64,000 bases of DNA from Acidobacteriota bacterium (GTDB lineage: Bacteria > Acidobacteriota > UBA6911): assembly GCA_031271905.1 (NCBI GenBank), contig JAISUT010000054.1, forward strand, positions 62,001 through 126,000, written 5' to 3'. Shown in pieces: positions 6,947 to 15,408 of the stretch (its first letter is position 1; every line of letters starts with the position of its first letter). The notes under the pieces are model-generated. The model ran no database searches, was not told where the DNA came from, and was given only the letters and a program-made list of their open reading frames with translations. The position numbers and the translations under genes were made by a program.

Positions 6947-8767
6947 TCACTTGGCTTTGAAGTAGGCGACGATCTCGGCGGCGGCCTTCGGCCCCACATA
7001 CGGGGCCAGCTCGTCGAAGGCGGCCTGCTTCACCCGCTCCAGGCTCCCGAACGCCCGCAGCAGCACCTTCTTGCGGACTTCGCCCACACCCGGCACGTCC
7101 ATCAGCTCCGAGTCGAAGTCGCGCAGCTCCCGCCGTTTCCGGTGGTAGGTCACCGCGAAGCGGTGCGCCTCGTCGCGCATCCGCTGGATCAGGTGCAGCA
7201 CGGGCGAGTCCTTCGGCAGCTCCACCGGCGCGTCCTCCCGCCCCTTCACGAAAAGCAGCTCCTCGCGCTTGGCGACCGCCGCCACCTGCTGGTTCTCCAA
7301 GCCCAGGTCGTCCAGCGCCGCCGCCGCCGCCGAGAGCTGCCCCTTGCCGCCGTCGATGAGCACCAGGTCGGGCAGCTCCCCCGCGTCGTCCTCCAGCACG
7401 TTCTCGTAGTGCCGCCGCACCACCTCGCGCATGGCGGCGAAGTCGTCCGGCATCTTCTCGTTTTCTATCTTGAACTTGCGGTAGGCGCCCCGCTTCATCT
7501 CGCCGTCCAGGCAGACGACCATGCTGGCGACCGTCTCCGCCCCCTGGATGTGCGAGATGTCGAACGTCTCGATGCGGCGCGGCGGCGCGGGCAGCCCCAG
7601 CGCCTCCTGCAACGGCTGGAGCAGCGCCTCCCCCTTCGGCTTCATGACGCGGAAGCGCGTCTCGAACGCCACCCCCGCGTTGCGCGTGACCAAGTCCATC
7701 ATCTCCGACTTCAGGCCGCGGCGCGGGGAGCGGATGGCGACCTTGCGCCCCTTGCGCTCGGAGAACCATTCCTCCAATATCTCCGCGTCCTCGATGTCCA
7801 CCGGGATGTAGATCTCCTTCGGGACGAAGTTGTCCGAGAGGTAATACTGCAAAAGCGCCTCGGAGAAGAACTCCTCCGGGTCGAAGGAGATCAGGTCCTC
7901 CCAGTAGAACTCGCGCCGCCCCATCACCCGGCCCCCGCGCATGGCGAAGACCTCCAGCGCGAGCCGCGCCCCCTCCTGGTGGTAGCCGAAGATGTCGCAG
8001 TCGTCCTGCCCGTCGAGCGCCATCTTCTGCCGCTCGGACACCTCGCGCATCATCGCGGCCCAGTCGCGGTAGACGGCGGCCGCCTCGTAGTTCGTCGCCT
8101 CGGCGGCGTCGGCCATGCGCTTTTCCAGCGACCGCACAAGCTCGTCGGTCTTGCCCGAAAGCAAGAGCTTCGCGTCCTCCACCGCCCGCCGGTACTCCTC
8201 GGGGGTGCACAGACCGCTGGCGCAGGGGCCGAGGCAGCGCTTCATCTGGTAGTCGAGGCAGGGGCGCGGCAGCGTGCCGTCGATCTCCAGGCTGCAGGTG
8301 CGCAGGCGGAAATAGCGGTTGACCAGCTTGATCGTCCGGCGCGCGTAGCTGGCGGGCAGGAACGGGCCGTAGTAGAGCGAGCCGTCCTTGCGGATGCGCC
8401 GCGTGATGAAGATGCGCGGGAACGCCTCGCCCACCGTGAGCTTGAGGTAGGGAAAGCTCTTGTCGTCCTTCAGCTTGATGTTGTAGCGCGGCTGGTGCTT
8501 CTTGACCAGGTTCGATTCGAGTATGAGCGCCTCGACCTCGCTGTCGGTGACGATGTACTCCAAGTCGGCGATCTCGGCGACCAGGTGCCGCGTCTTCAGG
8601 TCGTGGTCGCGGCTCTCCTGGAAATAGGAGCGGACGCGCGAACGCAGGGATCGCGCCTTGCCGACGTAGATGATCTTCCGGTCCGCGTCCCGGTAGAGGT
8701 AGACCCCCGGCTCCGCAGGCAGGTTGTCCAGCTTCGGGTTCAAGACCGCCGCAAATTCCGCGTTCAC
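6947..8767 (-). CDS. uvrC: UvrC, excinuclease ABC subunit C
   Basis: 606 residues, normal for the family. The order is an N-terminal GIY-YIG nuclease domain (AEPGVYLYRD, IIYVGKARSLRSRVRSYF) for the 3' incision, the Cys-containing region C-L-D-Y-Q-M-K-R-C-L-G-P-C, a UVR segment (residues ~195-240) that binds UvrB, an RNase H-like domain (VLIDGGKGQL, ~residue 480) for the 5' incision, and C-terminal helix-hairpin-helix motifs (DVPGVGEVRKKVLLRAFGS) for DNA binding. It performs the dual incision of nucleotide excision repair in the cytoplasm. Its last ~230 bp are duplicated beyond the islet at 3379-3611. It is divergent from aroK. Confidence 0.97.
   Translation of the reverse strand: MNAEFAAVLNPKLDNLPAEPGVYLYRDADRKIIYVGKARSLRSRVRSYFQESRDHDLKTRHLVAEIADLEYIVTDSEVEALILESNLVKKHQPRYNIKLKDDKSFPYLKLTVGEAFPRIFITRRIRKDGSLYYGPFLPASYARRTIKLVNRYFRLRTCSLEIDGTLPRPCLDYQMKRCLGPCASGLCTPEEYRRAVEDAKLLLSGKTDELVRSLEKRMADAAEATNYEAAAVYRDWAAMMREVSERQKMALDGQDDCDIFGYHQEGARLALEVFAMRGGRVMGRREFYWEDLISFDPEEFFSEALLQYYLSDNFVPKEIYIPVDIEDAEILEEWFSERKGRKVAIRSPRRGLKSEMMDLVTRNAGVAFETRFRVMKPKGEALLQPLQEALGLPAPPRRIETFDISHIQGAETVASMVVCLDGEMKRGAYRKFKIENEKMPDDFAAMREVVRRHYENVLEDDAGELPDLVLIDGGKGQLSAAAAALDDLGLENQQVAAVAKREELLFVKGREDAPVELPKDSPVLHLIQRMRDEAHRFAVTYHRKRRELRDFDSELMDVPGVGEVRKKVLLRAFGSLERVKQAAFDELAPYVGPKAAAEIVAYFKAK
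6954..7186. repeat. uvrC 3'-end segment shared with 3379-3611 (direct repeat)
   Basis: This is the intact-gene copy of the ~233-bp duplicated segment. The copies lie 3575 bp apart in the same orientation, so homologous recombination between them could delete the islet and still leave a complete uvrC. Confidence 0.85.
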
Positions 8768-8919
8768 CTTTCCACGCCTCCCTCTTCAATCCGCGCCGCT
8801 TGGTAAATATACCACTGCGGGGCTTTGGCAATTTCCCCGCAAACGGTTTAGACTTACCTCCGGCGCGGGACGTCGCGGAAGGTTTGAACTGTCAGTGATC
8901 ACGACCAAGGAGCAGAACC

Positions 8920-9429
8920 ATGGAAGGAAAAGCCAACATCATCCTATGCGGTTTCATGGCGACCGGAAAATCGTCGGTCGGGAAGCGGCTCGCCGAGCTG
9001 GCGCACTTCGAGTTCATCGACATGGACGCCGCCATCGAGGAGGAGGAAGGGGTCGGCATCCCGCAGATCTTCGCGGAACGCGGCGAGGCGGCGTTCCGCG
9101 AATTGGAGTCGCGCATGGTGGAGAGGCTGATGGGGCGCTCGGGGCTGGTGATCTCCACCGGCGGCGGAACCGTCGTCTCGCCGCGCAACCTCGCCAACCT
9201 GAAGAAATGCGGCGTCGTCATCGCCCTGACCGCCGACGTGCAGACCATCTTGCGCCGGACTGCAGGCGACACCGGCAGGCCGCTGCTGCAGACGGAAGAC
9301 CGCGAGGAGAAGATCCGCGCGCTGCTCGAAAAGCGCATGGCCGCCTACAACCAGGCCGATGTCGTGCTGGACACCTCCTCATCCTCCGTGGAGGAGGTCG
9401 CGCAGGCGTTGCTGCGGGCTTTGCAGTGA
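8920..9429 (+). CDS. aroK: Shikimate kinase
   Basis: 169 residues. The Walker A loop is GFMATGKS (11-18), the shikimate-binding D-M-D follows strand 2 (IDMDAAIEEEEG), and S-T-G-G-G-T marks the Walker B-like glycine loop. The lid carries R-R-T-A-G-D-T-G-R-P-L-L. It phosphorylates shikimate to shikimate-3-phosphate in aromatic amino acid synthesis in the cytoplasm. AAGGAG precedes the ATG by about seven bases. The gene is divergent from uvrC and stands alone; pheA lies 44 kb away in this window. Confidence 0.93.
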   Translation: MEGKANIILCGFMATGKSSVGKRLAELAHFEFIDMDAAIEEEEGVGIPQIFAERGEAAFRELESRMVERLMGRSGLVISTGGGTVVSPRNLANLKKCGVVIALTADVQTILRRTAGDTGRPLLQTEDREEKIRALLEKRMAAYNQADVVLDTSSSSVEEVAQALLRALQ

Positions 9430-9535
9430 CGCCTCCCCGCCGCCCGAGCTAGAGCCAGAGCCAGAGCCGCACGCGCCACCTGACGGCTCGCGGCGCAAAG
9501 CCCCGGCCGGACGATCCCGCCATGGTCGACGCCTT

Positions 9536-10378
9536 TTACTGCGAACTGCCCACCAACTGGTCGTATTGAAGGGCTTTCGCCGCATTGATCTCGCCGGCGT
9601 CGATATATAAGGCGGCGGTGTCGAGCACCTGCTTCGTACCCTTGACATAGACAAGTTTCGAAGGCAGGTCGTGTTGCCTGTACCTGGCGAGCTTCTCCGG
9701 GACATGGTGCCAATAGAAAAAACGGGAGACGCGGATATAGAACTCCCAATCGCAGAATACGGTCCGGGGGGCATACCCCCCAAGCGTCTCATAGACCGAC
9801 CGGTGCAACACGACTCCGGGCGGGTTCAAGGGGTTGCCGCGCAGCAGCAGATTGCGCCAATAGAGGAGCGGCAGGCGACCGGATTCGTCCGTCTGGAAAT
9901 CGGGGCTCGAATAGATGATTTGACCGTCGTCGTTGACATTCTCATACCCGACGCTGATCGCCACCGCCCCGGCGGCATGCACCTTGTCACGCACGGCTTG
10001 ATAGAAGCCCGGCAGGACGTAATCGTCGTCGTGGAGGAAATGCACATACTGTCCGCGCGCGTGCGATACCGCACGGTTCCAGTTCGAGTGGCAGTCCAGG
10101 TCGTCTTCATATTGCGCAAGGCGCACCTTGCCGTCGCCGTGATCATTGACGACTTCGGCGACGGCCAAGCGGTACGGCTCTGTCGCCATGGCGTGGACCA
10201 CCACCAATTCCATGTCGTCCCGCCACTGCGAGACGACGCTGGAGAGGGCGCGTCCAAGGAACTGGCACCGGTCGTGGCGAACGGGGACGACTACCGACAG
10301 GAACGGTCTGTCCGGCAACTCCTGCCCGTTCGCAACCGGGGGGATTCCCGGGAAGACGCCTTTCAATTTTTCGTGCAT
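9536..10378 (-). CDS. Family 2 glycosyltransferase
   Basis: About 280 residues. A GT-A fold begins at FLSVVVPVRHDRCQFLGRAL with the nucleotide-binding Asp region. The metal-binding D-D-D appears in HFLHDDDYVLPGFYQAV, and a late GGYAPRTVFCDWEFYIRVSR gives the E/D-W-E acceptor-site motif of GT2 enzymes. It would transfer a sugar from an NDP-sugar to a glycan or lipid acceptor, probably in surface polysaccharide synthesis; the substrate is unknown and no other glycan genes adjoin. The start at 10378 (ATG) follows a GAGAGA; a TTG at 10408 would add ten residues. Confidence 0.85.
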   Translation of the reverse strand: MHEKLKGVFPGIPPVANGQELPDRPFLSVVVPVRHDRCQFLGRALSSVVSQWRDDMELVVVHAMATEPYRLAVAEVVNDHGDGKVRLAQYEDDLDCHSNWNRAVSHARGQYVHFLHDDDYVLPGFYQAVRDKVHAAGAVAISVGYENVNDDGQIIYSSPDFQTDESGRLPLLYWRNLLLRGNPLNPPGVVLHRSVYETLGGYAPRTVFCDWEFYIRVSRFFYWHHVPEKLARYRQHDLPSKLVYVKGTKQVLDTAALYIDAGEINAAKALQYDQLVGSSQ

Positions 10379-10730
10379 GGCTGTCTCTCGCTTCAAATCC
10401 GACGTCAAATCGCCATCAACGTCATAAGGCTCCCATTTCCTTTCGCAACCTTGTCAACCTTGCCGCCGCATCGCCGCATCGCGTGACAATCGACCTGGCG
10501 CACCTATCGCCGTGGACGCGCCGCAGACGACTTATCGTCAGGCCGGGGGACGGGGACAAGAAAATTGAACGCACTCCCCTTGGAAAACGAAATTCCTGTT
10601 TCGGAGCGGTTATATGCCACGCAGCCTCGCCCACATAAAATTCCGAAACCCCGCGCCCCGCCCGAGGGCAACTGCTATAATGCGGGGCGTCTGCGGACGC
10701 GCAACGTCCGGGGGGGGAGGCATGGGGCGC
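10379..10730. other. Divergent intergenic region before the FabI-like gene
   Basis: About 350 bp between divergent genes. It holds an extended -10 promoter at 10673-10681 and a long G-run ribosome site (10711-10720) for the plus-strand reductase. I see nothing else convincing. Confidence 0.4.
10673..10681 (+). promoter_or_regulatory. Extended -10 promoter (TGCTATAAT)
   Basis: A perfect TGnTATAAT sits about 50 bp before the FabI-like start codon. The -35 region is poor, which is usual for extended -10 promoters. Confidence 0.6.
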
Positions 10731-11600
10731 ATGGCGAACGATTCTAAAAAATGGGCGCTGATCCTGGGGGCGTCCAGCGGCTTCGGCGCGGCGACGGCGC
10801 TGGCGCTTGCCGACGCAGGCTTCGACGTCGCCGGCGTCCACCTGGATCGTCGCGCCACCCTGCCGAACGCCGAGGCGGTCGCCGACGGGATCCGCGCCAA
10901 GGGGCGGGACGCGCTCTTTTTCAACGTCAACGCCGCCGATCCTGAGCGGCGCGCCGAGGTGGTCGCGACCTGTCGCGAGGCGGGCGCGGACATCCGGGTC
11001 ATGCTCCACTCCCTCGCCTTCGGAACCCTCAAGCCCTACGTCTGGCCTGGCGTCGCGACGGGCGAGGCGGGAGCCGTCGTCCGCCCCGCCGACATGGACA
11101 TGACGCTGTCGGTCATGGCGCACAGCCTCGTCTGGTGGGCGCAGGATCTGCTGGCGGCGGGACTGCTCGCGCGGGGGGCGCAACTATACGTCATGACGAG
11201 TGCGGGAAACCACCGGGTGTCGCCCGCCTACGGCCCGGTCTCCGCAGCCAAGGCGGCGCTGGAGGCGCATGTACGCCAATTGGCGGTGGAACTGGCACCG
11301 GCGGGCGTCGCGGTGAACGCCATCCAAGCCGGCGTCACCGACACCCCCGCCGCGCGGCGCATCCCCGGCAGCGAGGCGCTGTTCGCCTCGGCGCTGGCGT
11401 CCAACCCCGGCGGGCGGCTGACGACTCCGGCGGATGTCGCGGCGCTCATCGCGGCGCTGGCGGCGTGCGACGCCGCGACCTGGATGACGGGCAACGTCCT
11501 GAGGGTCGACGGGGGCGAAGACTTGGTCTGCCCCCCGCATCCCCGACTTCTTCAACCTGCGCCAAGCCGCCAGCCCCCGTCATACACATGCCGACAATGA
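10731..11600 (+). CDS. Enoyl-ACP reductase-like short-chain dehydrogenase (FabI type)
   Basis: 289 residues. A Rossmann NAD(P) motif GASSGFG (13-19), the FabI-like M-L-H-S-L-A-F (91-97), and an active site with Tyr167 and Lys174 separated by six residues (Y-G-P-V-S-A-A-K). The six-residue spacing is the FabI/FabL signature, whereas ordinary SDRs have three. The likely role is reduction of enoyl-ACP in fatty acid synthesis. Against a plain FabI, the start lacks the GVANxxSIA insert and the C-terminal 25 residues are a proline-rich tail. GGGGAGG lies ten bases before the ATG at 10731 and one before an alternative ATG at 10722; I prefer 10731. Confidence 0.75.
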   Translation: MANDSKKWALILGASSGFGAATALALADAGFDVAGVHLDRRATLPNAEAVADGIRAKGRDALFFNVNAADPERRAEVVATCREAGADIRVMLHSLAFGTLKPYVWPGVATGEAGAVVRPADMDMTLSVMAHSLVWWAQDLLAAGLLARGAQLYVMTSAGNHRVSPAYGPVSAAKAALEAHVRQLAVELAPAGVAVNAIQAGVTDTPAARRIPGSEALFASALASNPGGRLTTPADVAALIAALAACDAATWMTGNVLRVDGGEDLVCPPHPRLLQPAPSRQPPSYTCRQ

Positions 11601-11716
11601 TTGCGCGTGTTGCAAAGTGCAAGGATTTTCTTACGCTTTTACGGCGGTTCGCGTATGCGCCACCGGCGCCAGCGGGGTGCCGTCAAATATCTGTCATATG
11701 CCCGTGGGCTTGGCGA

Positions 11717-11745
11717 TTGCCATCGGCGTCTGGCGGTGGTACGAT
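11717..11745 (+). promoter_or_regulatory. Sigma70-like promoter (TTGCCA-17-TACGAT)
   Basis: The -35 box (11717-11722) and -10 box (11740-11745) are separated by exactly 17 bp. The expected start point is within a few bases of the ATG at 11755, so the transcript would be almost leaderless; no Shine-Dalgarno is seen there. Confidence 0.45.
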
Positions 11746-11754
11746 ACCCGGTTC

Positions 11755-12552
11755 ATGAACCGGAAAAGACACGTGGCTTTCCCGCGCTCCGCAATCCGCT
11801 TTCAAAGCGAGTTCCTCGACTTCCAGAAAGGGATCCGGGTCGGCCATCTCGACGACAACCAGCGGATCACACGCATCCTCAAACTGGCGCTGGAAGCCCG
11901 CCACCAAGAGGAGTTCGTCACCGAGCGTTTCGGGCGCGGCGTCTATTGGCAGTGGATCGGATTCGTCTTCCGCCCTAATCGCGCCGCCAAGCCCGTCTCC
12001 TCGAAAATCAGCTTCGGTTGCGCCAAGTTCTTTCTGACCATCGACTCCGAAGAAACCGGAGTCGGGACGCACGGGCAAGACGCCACCCGCGTCGAACCGC
12101 TCTTCAAATGCGGCTTTTCTGTGGAGCGGGGGCTGCTGACCACCTCGGAGCGCTTCCCGCAAATCCAGTTGCAGGACGACTGGGATTGGCATCGCCTCCT
12201 CGCGGGGTTGACCTCGGGCAGCCCCTTGGAAAAGGAGTTGCGACGGTTGGTGGCGCGCGAAGGCTTCTCCATCGACGTGGGGAATTGGGACGGGCGCAAC
12301 CGGTTCACCCGGAAGAACCTCCCCAAGGCGAACCTGACTTCGACCCTGAAGGGGATATTGACGCAAGCCCCGCCCGACATCTGGACGGGTTTTCAGGTAT
12401 ACTACCCGATGTCGGAAAAGGAAGTGCGCGCCGCCACCGGGCTCGACCTCGTCGAGTCGATGATGGCGGTCTTCGGGGAGACGACCCGGGCCATGAATCT
12501 CTGCATGCAGGTTCCGCTCGAAAATTCGCCCGACGAAATAGAATGGGAATAA
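11755..12552 (+). CDS. Conserved-looking protein of unknown function
   Basis: 265 residues from the ATG at 11755; I recognise no family. It is soluble, without signal peptide or membrane span. It is rich in Arg, Phe and Trp in the middle (RFGRGVYWQWIGFVFRPN), with a possible beta segment (KISFGCAKFFLTIDSEETG) and an amphipathic C-terminal part (YYPMSEKEVRAATGLDLVESM). The frame is open to 11617 but the upstream part reads like non-coding sequence. No ribosome site precedes either start. Its only context is a FabI-like gene upstream and serA downstream. Confidence 0.6.
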   Translation: MNRKRHVAFPRSAIRFQSEFLDFQKGIRVGHLDDNQRITRILKLALEARHQEEFVTERFGRGVYWQWIGFVFRPNRAAKPVSSKISFGCAKFFLTIDSEETGVGTHGQDATRVEPLFKCGFSVERGLLTTSERFPQIQLQDDWDWHRLLAGLTSGSPLEKELRRLVAREGFSIDVGNWDGRNRFTRKNLPKANLTSTLKGILTQAPPDIWTGFQVYYPMSEKEVRAATGLDLVESMMAVFGETTRAMNLCMQVPLENSPDEIEWE

Positions 12553-12755
12553 TGCAATATCTATGAATGATTGAACGATATACTTAAACAATTAGCATGA
12601 AATTTGGGCAATGATCGCGGAATCCTAGGAAGTTCGGCGAAAACGCTCGACGACGATAGCGGAGCGGAGCGGAACCTAAAAAATATATGGCAAGATAGAT
12701 CAATATCGATGAATTGTTGCGACACTAATTTAAACGACAACGCGAAGGTTGGAAA

Positions 12756-13982
12756 ATGAGTTCAGAATCCCAGGAAGCGACGAAAATCCTTTTGTTGGAA
12801 AATATTCACGCCGTGGCGTCGGACACGTTCAACGCCGCAGGCAAACCGCGCGACATCGCCACCTTCCCCGGCTCCCCGTCGGAGGAGCAACTGGTCGAGA
12901 TGCTGCGCGGGGTCAAAATCCTCGGCATCCGCTCCAAGACGAACATCACGGAGGGCGTCCTGCGGGCGGCGCCGGACTTGGTGGCGGTGGGGTGCTTTTG
13001 CATCGGAACCGACCAGGTGGACTTGGAGGCGGCGCGGCGGCACGGGGTCGCGGTCTTCAACGCCCCGTTCAGCAACACGCGCAGCGTGGCGGAGCTGGCC
13101 CTCGCGGAAATCATCATGCTGGCGCGCAAGGCGGCGCAGCGGTCGATGGAGCTGCACCGGGGCAAGTGGGAGAAATCGGCGAAGGGGTGCGTCGAGGTGC
13201 GGCGCAAGACCTTGGGCGTGGTGGGTTACGGGCACATCGGCCCGCAGATCGGACTGCTCGCCGAGGCGCTGGGCATGAAGGTGGTCTTCCATGACATCGT
13301 GAAGAAGCTGGCGCTCGGGAATGCACGACAAACAGTTGATCTGGATGAACTTTTGAAGGAAGCCGACTTTGTGACGATGCACGTCCCCGACACGCCGCTG
13401 ACGCGGAAGATGATCGGGGCGGAGCAGTTCGCCCTGATGAAGCCGGGGAGCTTCCTGCTGAACCTGAGCCGCGGGGCGGTCGTGGACATCCCGGCGTTGC
13501 GCGACGCGCTGGAGAGCGGCCAGATCGCCGGGGCGGCGTTGGACGTCTACCCGCAGGAGCCGGCGTCGGGCAAGGATCCGTTCGAATCGGAGGTGCGCGG
13601 GTTCGAGAACGTGATCCTCACGCCGCACATCGGCGGCAGCACCGAAGAGGCGCAGTACAACATCGGCATCGAGGTCGCCGAATCGCTGAGCTACTTCTTC
13701 GACGAGGGGACGTCCATCGGGTGTGTCAACCTGCCCGAGGCGCAACTTCCGGTGAGTGGCGACAGCGTGCGCATCATCAACATACACAAAGATATGCCGG
13801 GCGTGTTGAGCCGCATCAACGGCCTGATCGCCAGCCTGCACGTGAACATCAAGGCCCAGACCTACCACACGCGCGACGGGGTGGGCTACCTGATCATGGA
13901 TGCGGAAAAGGGGCTCTCCCGCGACATCGGCGCCGAGATCGAGGCGTTGGACAGCAACATCCGCACCCGGCTCCTGTTCTGA
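12756..13982 (+). CDS. serA: D-3-phosphoglycerate dehydrogenase
   Basis: 408 residues, the ~410-residue class with one ACT domain. The catalytic domain halves flank an NAD-binding Rossmann motif G-Y-G-H-I-G (157-162). The conserved LNLSRGAVVD, a D-V-Y-P-Q-E-P segment and the active-site H-I-G-G-S-T-E-E follow. The C-terminal ACT domain starts near residue 330 (VRIINIHKDMPGVLSRINGL) and is the serine feedback site in this enzyme type. It oxidises 3-phosphoglycerate to 3-phosphohydroxypyruvate, the first step of serine synthesis. The preceding 200 bp are AT-rich and likely hold the promoter. A hairpin terminator follows. Confidence 0.95.
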   Translation: MSSESQEATKILLLENIHAVASDTFNAAGKPRDIATFPGSPSEEQLVEMLRGVKILGIRSKTNITEGVLRAAPDLVAVGCFCIGTDQVDLEAARRHGVAVFNAPFSNTRSVAELALAEIIMLARKAAQRSMELHRGKWEKSAKGCVEVRRKTLGVVGYGHIGPQIGLLAEALGMKVVFHDIVKKLALGNARQTVDLDELLKEADFVTMHVPDTPLTRKMIGAEQFALMKPGSFLLNLSRGAVVDIPALRDALESGQIAGAALDVYPQEPASGKDPFESEVRGFENVILTPHIGGSTEEAQYNIGIEVAESLSYFFDEGTSIGCVNLPEAQLPVSGDSVRIINIHKDMPGVLSRINGLIASLHVNIKAQTYHTRDGVGYLIMDAEKGLSRDIGAEIEALDSNIRTRLLF

Positions 13983-14002
13983 CCTCCCGCCATCCCGGCG
14001 TA

Positions 14003-14024
14003 GGGGCGCGGTTCGCCGCGCCCC
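14003..14024 (+). terminator. Hairpin after serA
   Basis: GGGGCGCGG (14003-14011) pairs perfectly with 14016-14024 around a TTCG tetraloop, 20 bp after the serA stop. The T-tail is short (TTG). Confidence 0.55.
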
Positions 14025-14259
14025 TTGCAAGACGCCGTCGCAATTCCGTCGCCGGTTGACGGAATCTTGTCACACCTCCCCCCTTTTTCGTAAGCCAGCC
14101 CCGCCCCAGACGGAACATCCCTGCGTCAAACAACGTTTTTCATAGTTGGCGCACGAATTGCTTATATCTTATGCGGGAGGACGGCTCCCCCACCGGATGG
14201 AGCTTGCGCCGGAGTCCCGAGGAACCATAGACGGTCCCACGGAAGGGGGATGCGAGCGG

Positions 14260-15408
14260 ATGTCGCCGATGAATTTCCGAAAACTGGCCGACGGGCGCGG
14301 GGAGGACGCGCGTAGCCGGATATTGCGCGGGATTTACGAGGAAAACCAGGCGCTGGGGGACTTCACCGGAACGCTAAAGAAAAAATCCGCCCGCGGCGCG
14401 GCGTGGCAGGCGCGGCAATGGATTTCCATCGGCGCGCTGCTCATCGCCCTGGTCGGGCTGGCGACGCCGGTGTTCGTCAACCGCAACGGGGGGGAGACGG
14501 CGGCGGCTGTCACCGCGCCCACCCCTCAAGCCAAGGCGGTGGCGCCGGCGACGGCCGGAGAGGCCGCGGCGGAGCCGCCGGTGGCGGTCACGACCGCAGT
14601 GCCGGCGACGCCCCCTGCGCCAACGGCGACGACGCCCCGCGTCAGGGTCGCAAACGCCCGCGAGGTGGCGGGGCTGGAGATACTGGACGACCTGCCGCTC
14701 AGCCAAATGCTCGACCTGGGCATCCGGCGCATCGTGGTGGACGCCGGACACGGGGGGAGCGACAAGGGCGCCGTCGGCAAGGATGGGACGATGGAGAAGG
14801 ACGTGACGCTCGCCATCGCCCTCAAGTTGCGCGACCAGCTCAAGGAGCAGGGGATCGCCGACATCATCATGACCCGGACGGACGACAGCACGGTGGCGTT
14901 GCACGAGAGGGTGGACTTGGCGAAGGCGGCGAAGGCGGACATGTTCATCTCCATACATGTCAACTCCCTGCCCCGCTCGTCGAAGAACGTCGTCGAGACT
15001 TTTTACTTCGGGCCGTCCAAGGATCAGAGGACGTTGGAGCTGGCGGATCAGGAGAACAAGGGTTCCAAGTACGGGTTGAGCGATTTCACGGAGATCGTCG
15101 CCCGGCTCGGGAAGGCGATGAAGTTGCAGGAGTCGAAGAAGTTGGCGGAAGCCATCCAGCGAGACCTCTACCGCAGCGGCCGGGAGCTGGATCCGGACGC
15201 CATCGACACCGGGGTGAAAAGGGCGCCGTTCGTAGTGTTGCTGGGGCTGGACGTCCCGTCCGTCCTGGCGGAGGTTTCCTGCATGAGCAGCGAAAAGGCG
15301 GAGCGTTATTTGAATTCCGAGGAAGACCAGGGGCGCATCGCCGCAGCCATCGCGTCGGGCGTCATGCGTTATCAAAACAAGGGGGCGGTGAAAAATGAAA
15401 GGGAATGA
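14260..15408 (+). CDS. N-acetylmuramoyl-L-alanine amidase (Amidase_3), membrane-anchored
   Basis: About 382 residues from 14260. A cytoplasmic start and one transmembrane segment (SIGALLIALVGLATPVFV) are followed by an Ala/Pro/Thr-rich periplasmic linker and a zinc amidase domain. Zinc and catalytic motifs are visible: VVDAGHGGSDKGAVG (His), M-E-K-D-V (Glu), ISIHVNSLP (His) and a late VLAEVSCMSS (Glu). It hydrolyses the amide between MurNAc and the stem peptide during daughter-cell separation. GGAAGGGGG is ten bases before this ATG; an earlier TTG has no such support. Its last 14 bp overlap the MamK-like actin gene, suggesting coupled translation. Confidence 0.88.
   Translation: MSPMNFRKLADGRGEDARSRILRGIYEENQALGDFTGTLKKKSARGAAWQARQWISIGALLIALVGLATPVFVNRNGGETAAAVTAPTPQAKAVAPATAGEAAAEPPVAVTTAVPATPPAPTATTPRVRVANAREVAGLEILDDLPLSQMLDLGIRRIVVDAGHGGSDKGAVGKDGTMEKDVTLAIALKLRDQLKEQGIADIIMTRTDDSTVALHERVDLAKAAKADMFISIHVNSLPRSSKNVVETFYFGPSKDQRTLELADQENKGSKYGLSDFTEIVARLGKAMKLQESKKLAEAIQRDLYRSGRELDPDAIDTGVKRAPFVVLLGLDVPSVLAEVSCMSSEKAERYLNSEEDQGRIAAAIASGVMRYQNKGAVKNERE

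Noticed and set aside
3611-6950. Integrase or transposase for the uvrC islet
   Set aside because: All open frames in the islet were checked by eye; none shows a tyrosine or serine recombinase or DDE motif.
6888-8831. A 647-residue open frame on the minus strand over uvrC
   Set aside because: It is a low-complexity Gly/Arg/Ala frame overlapping uvrC on the same strand; uvrC itself has all family motifs.
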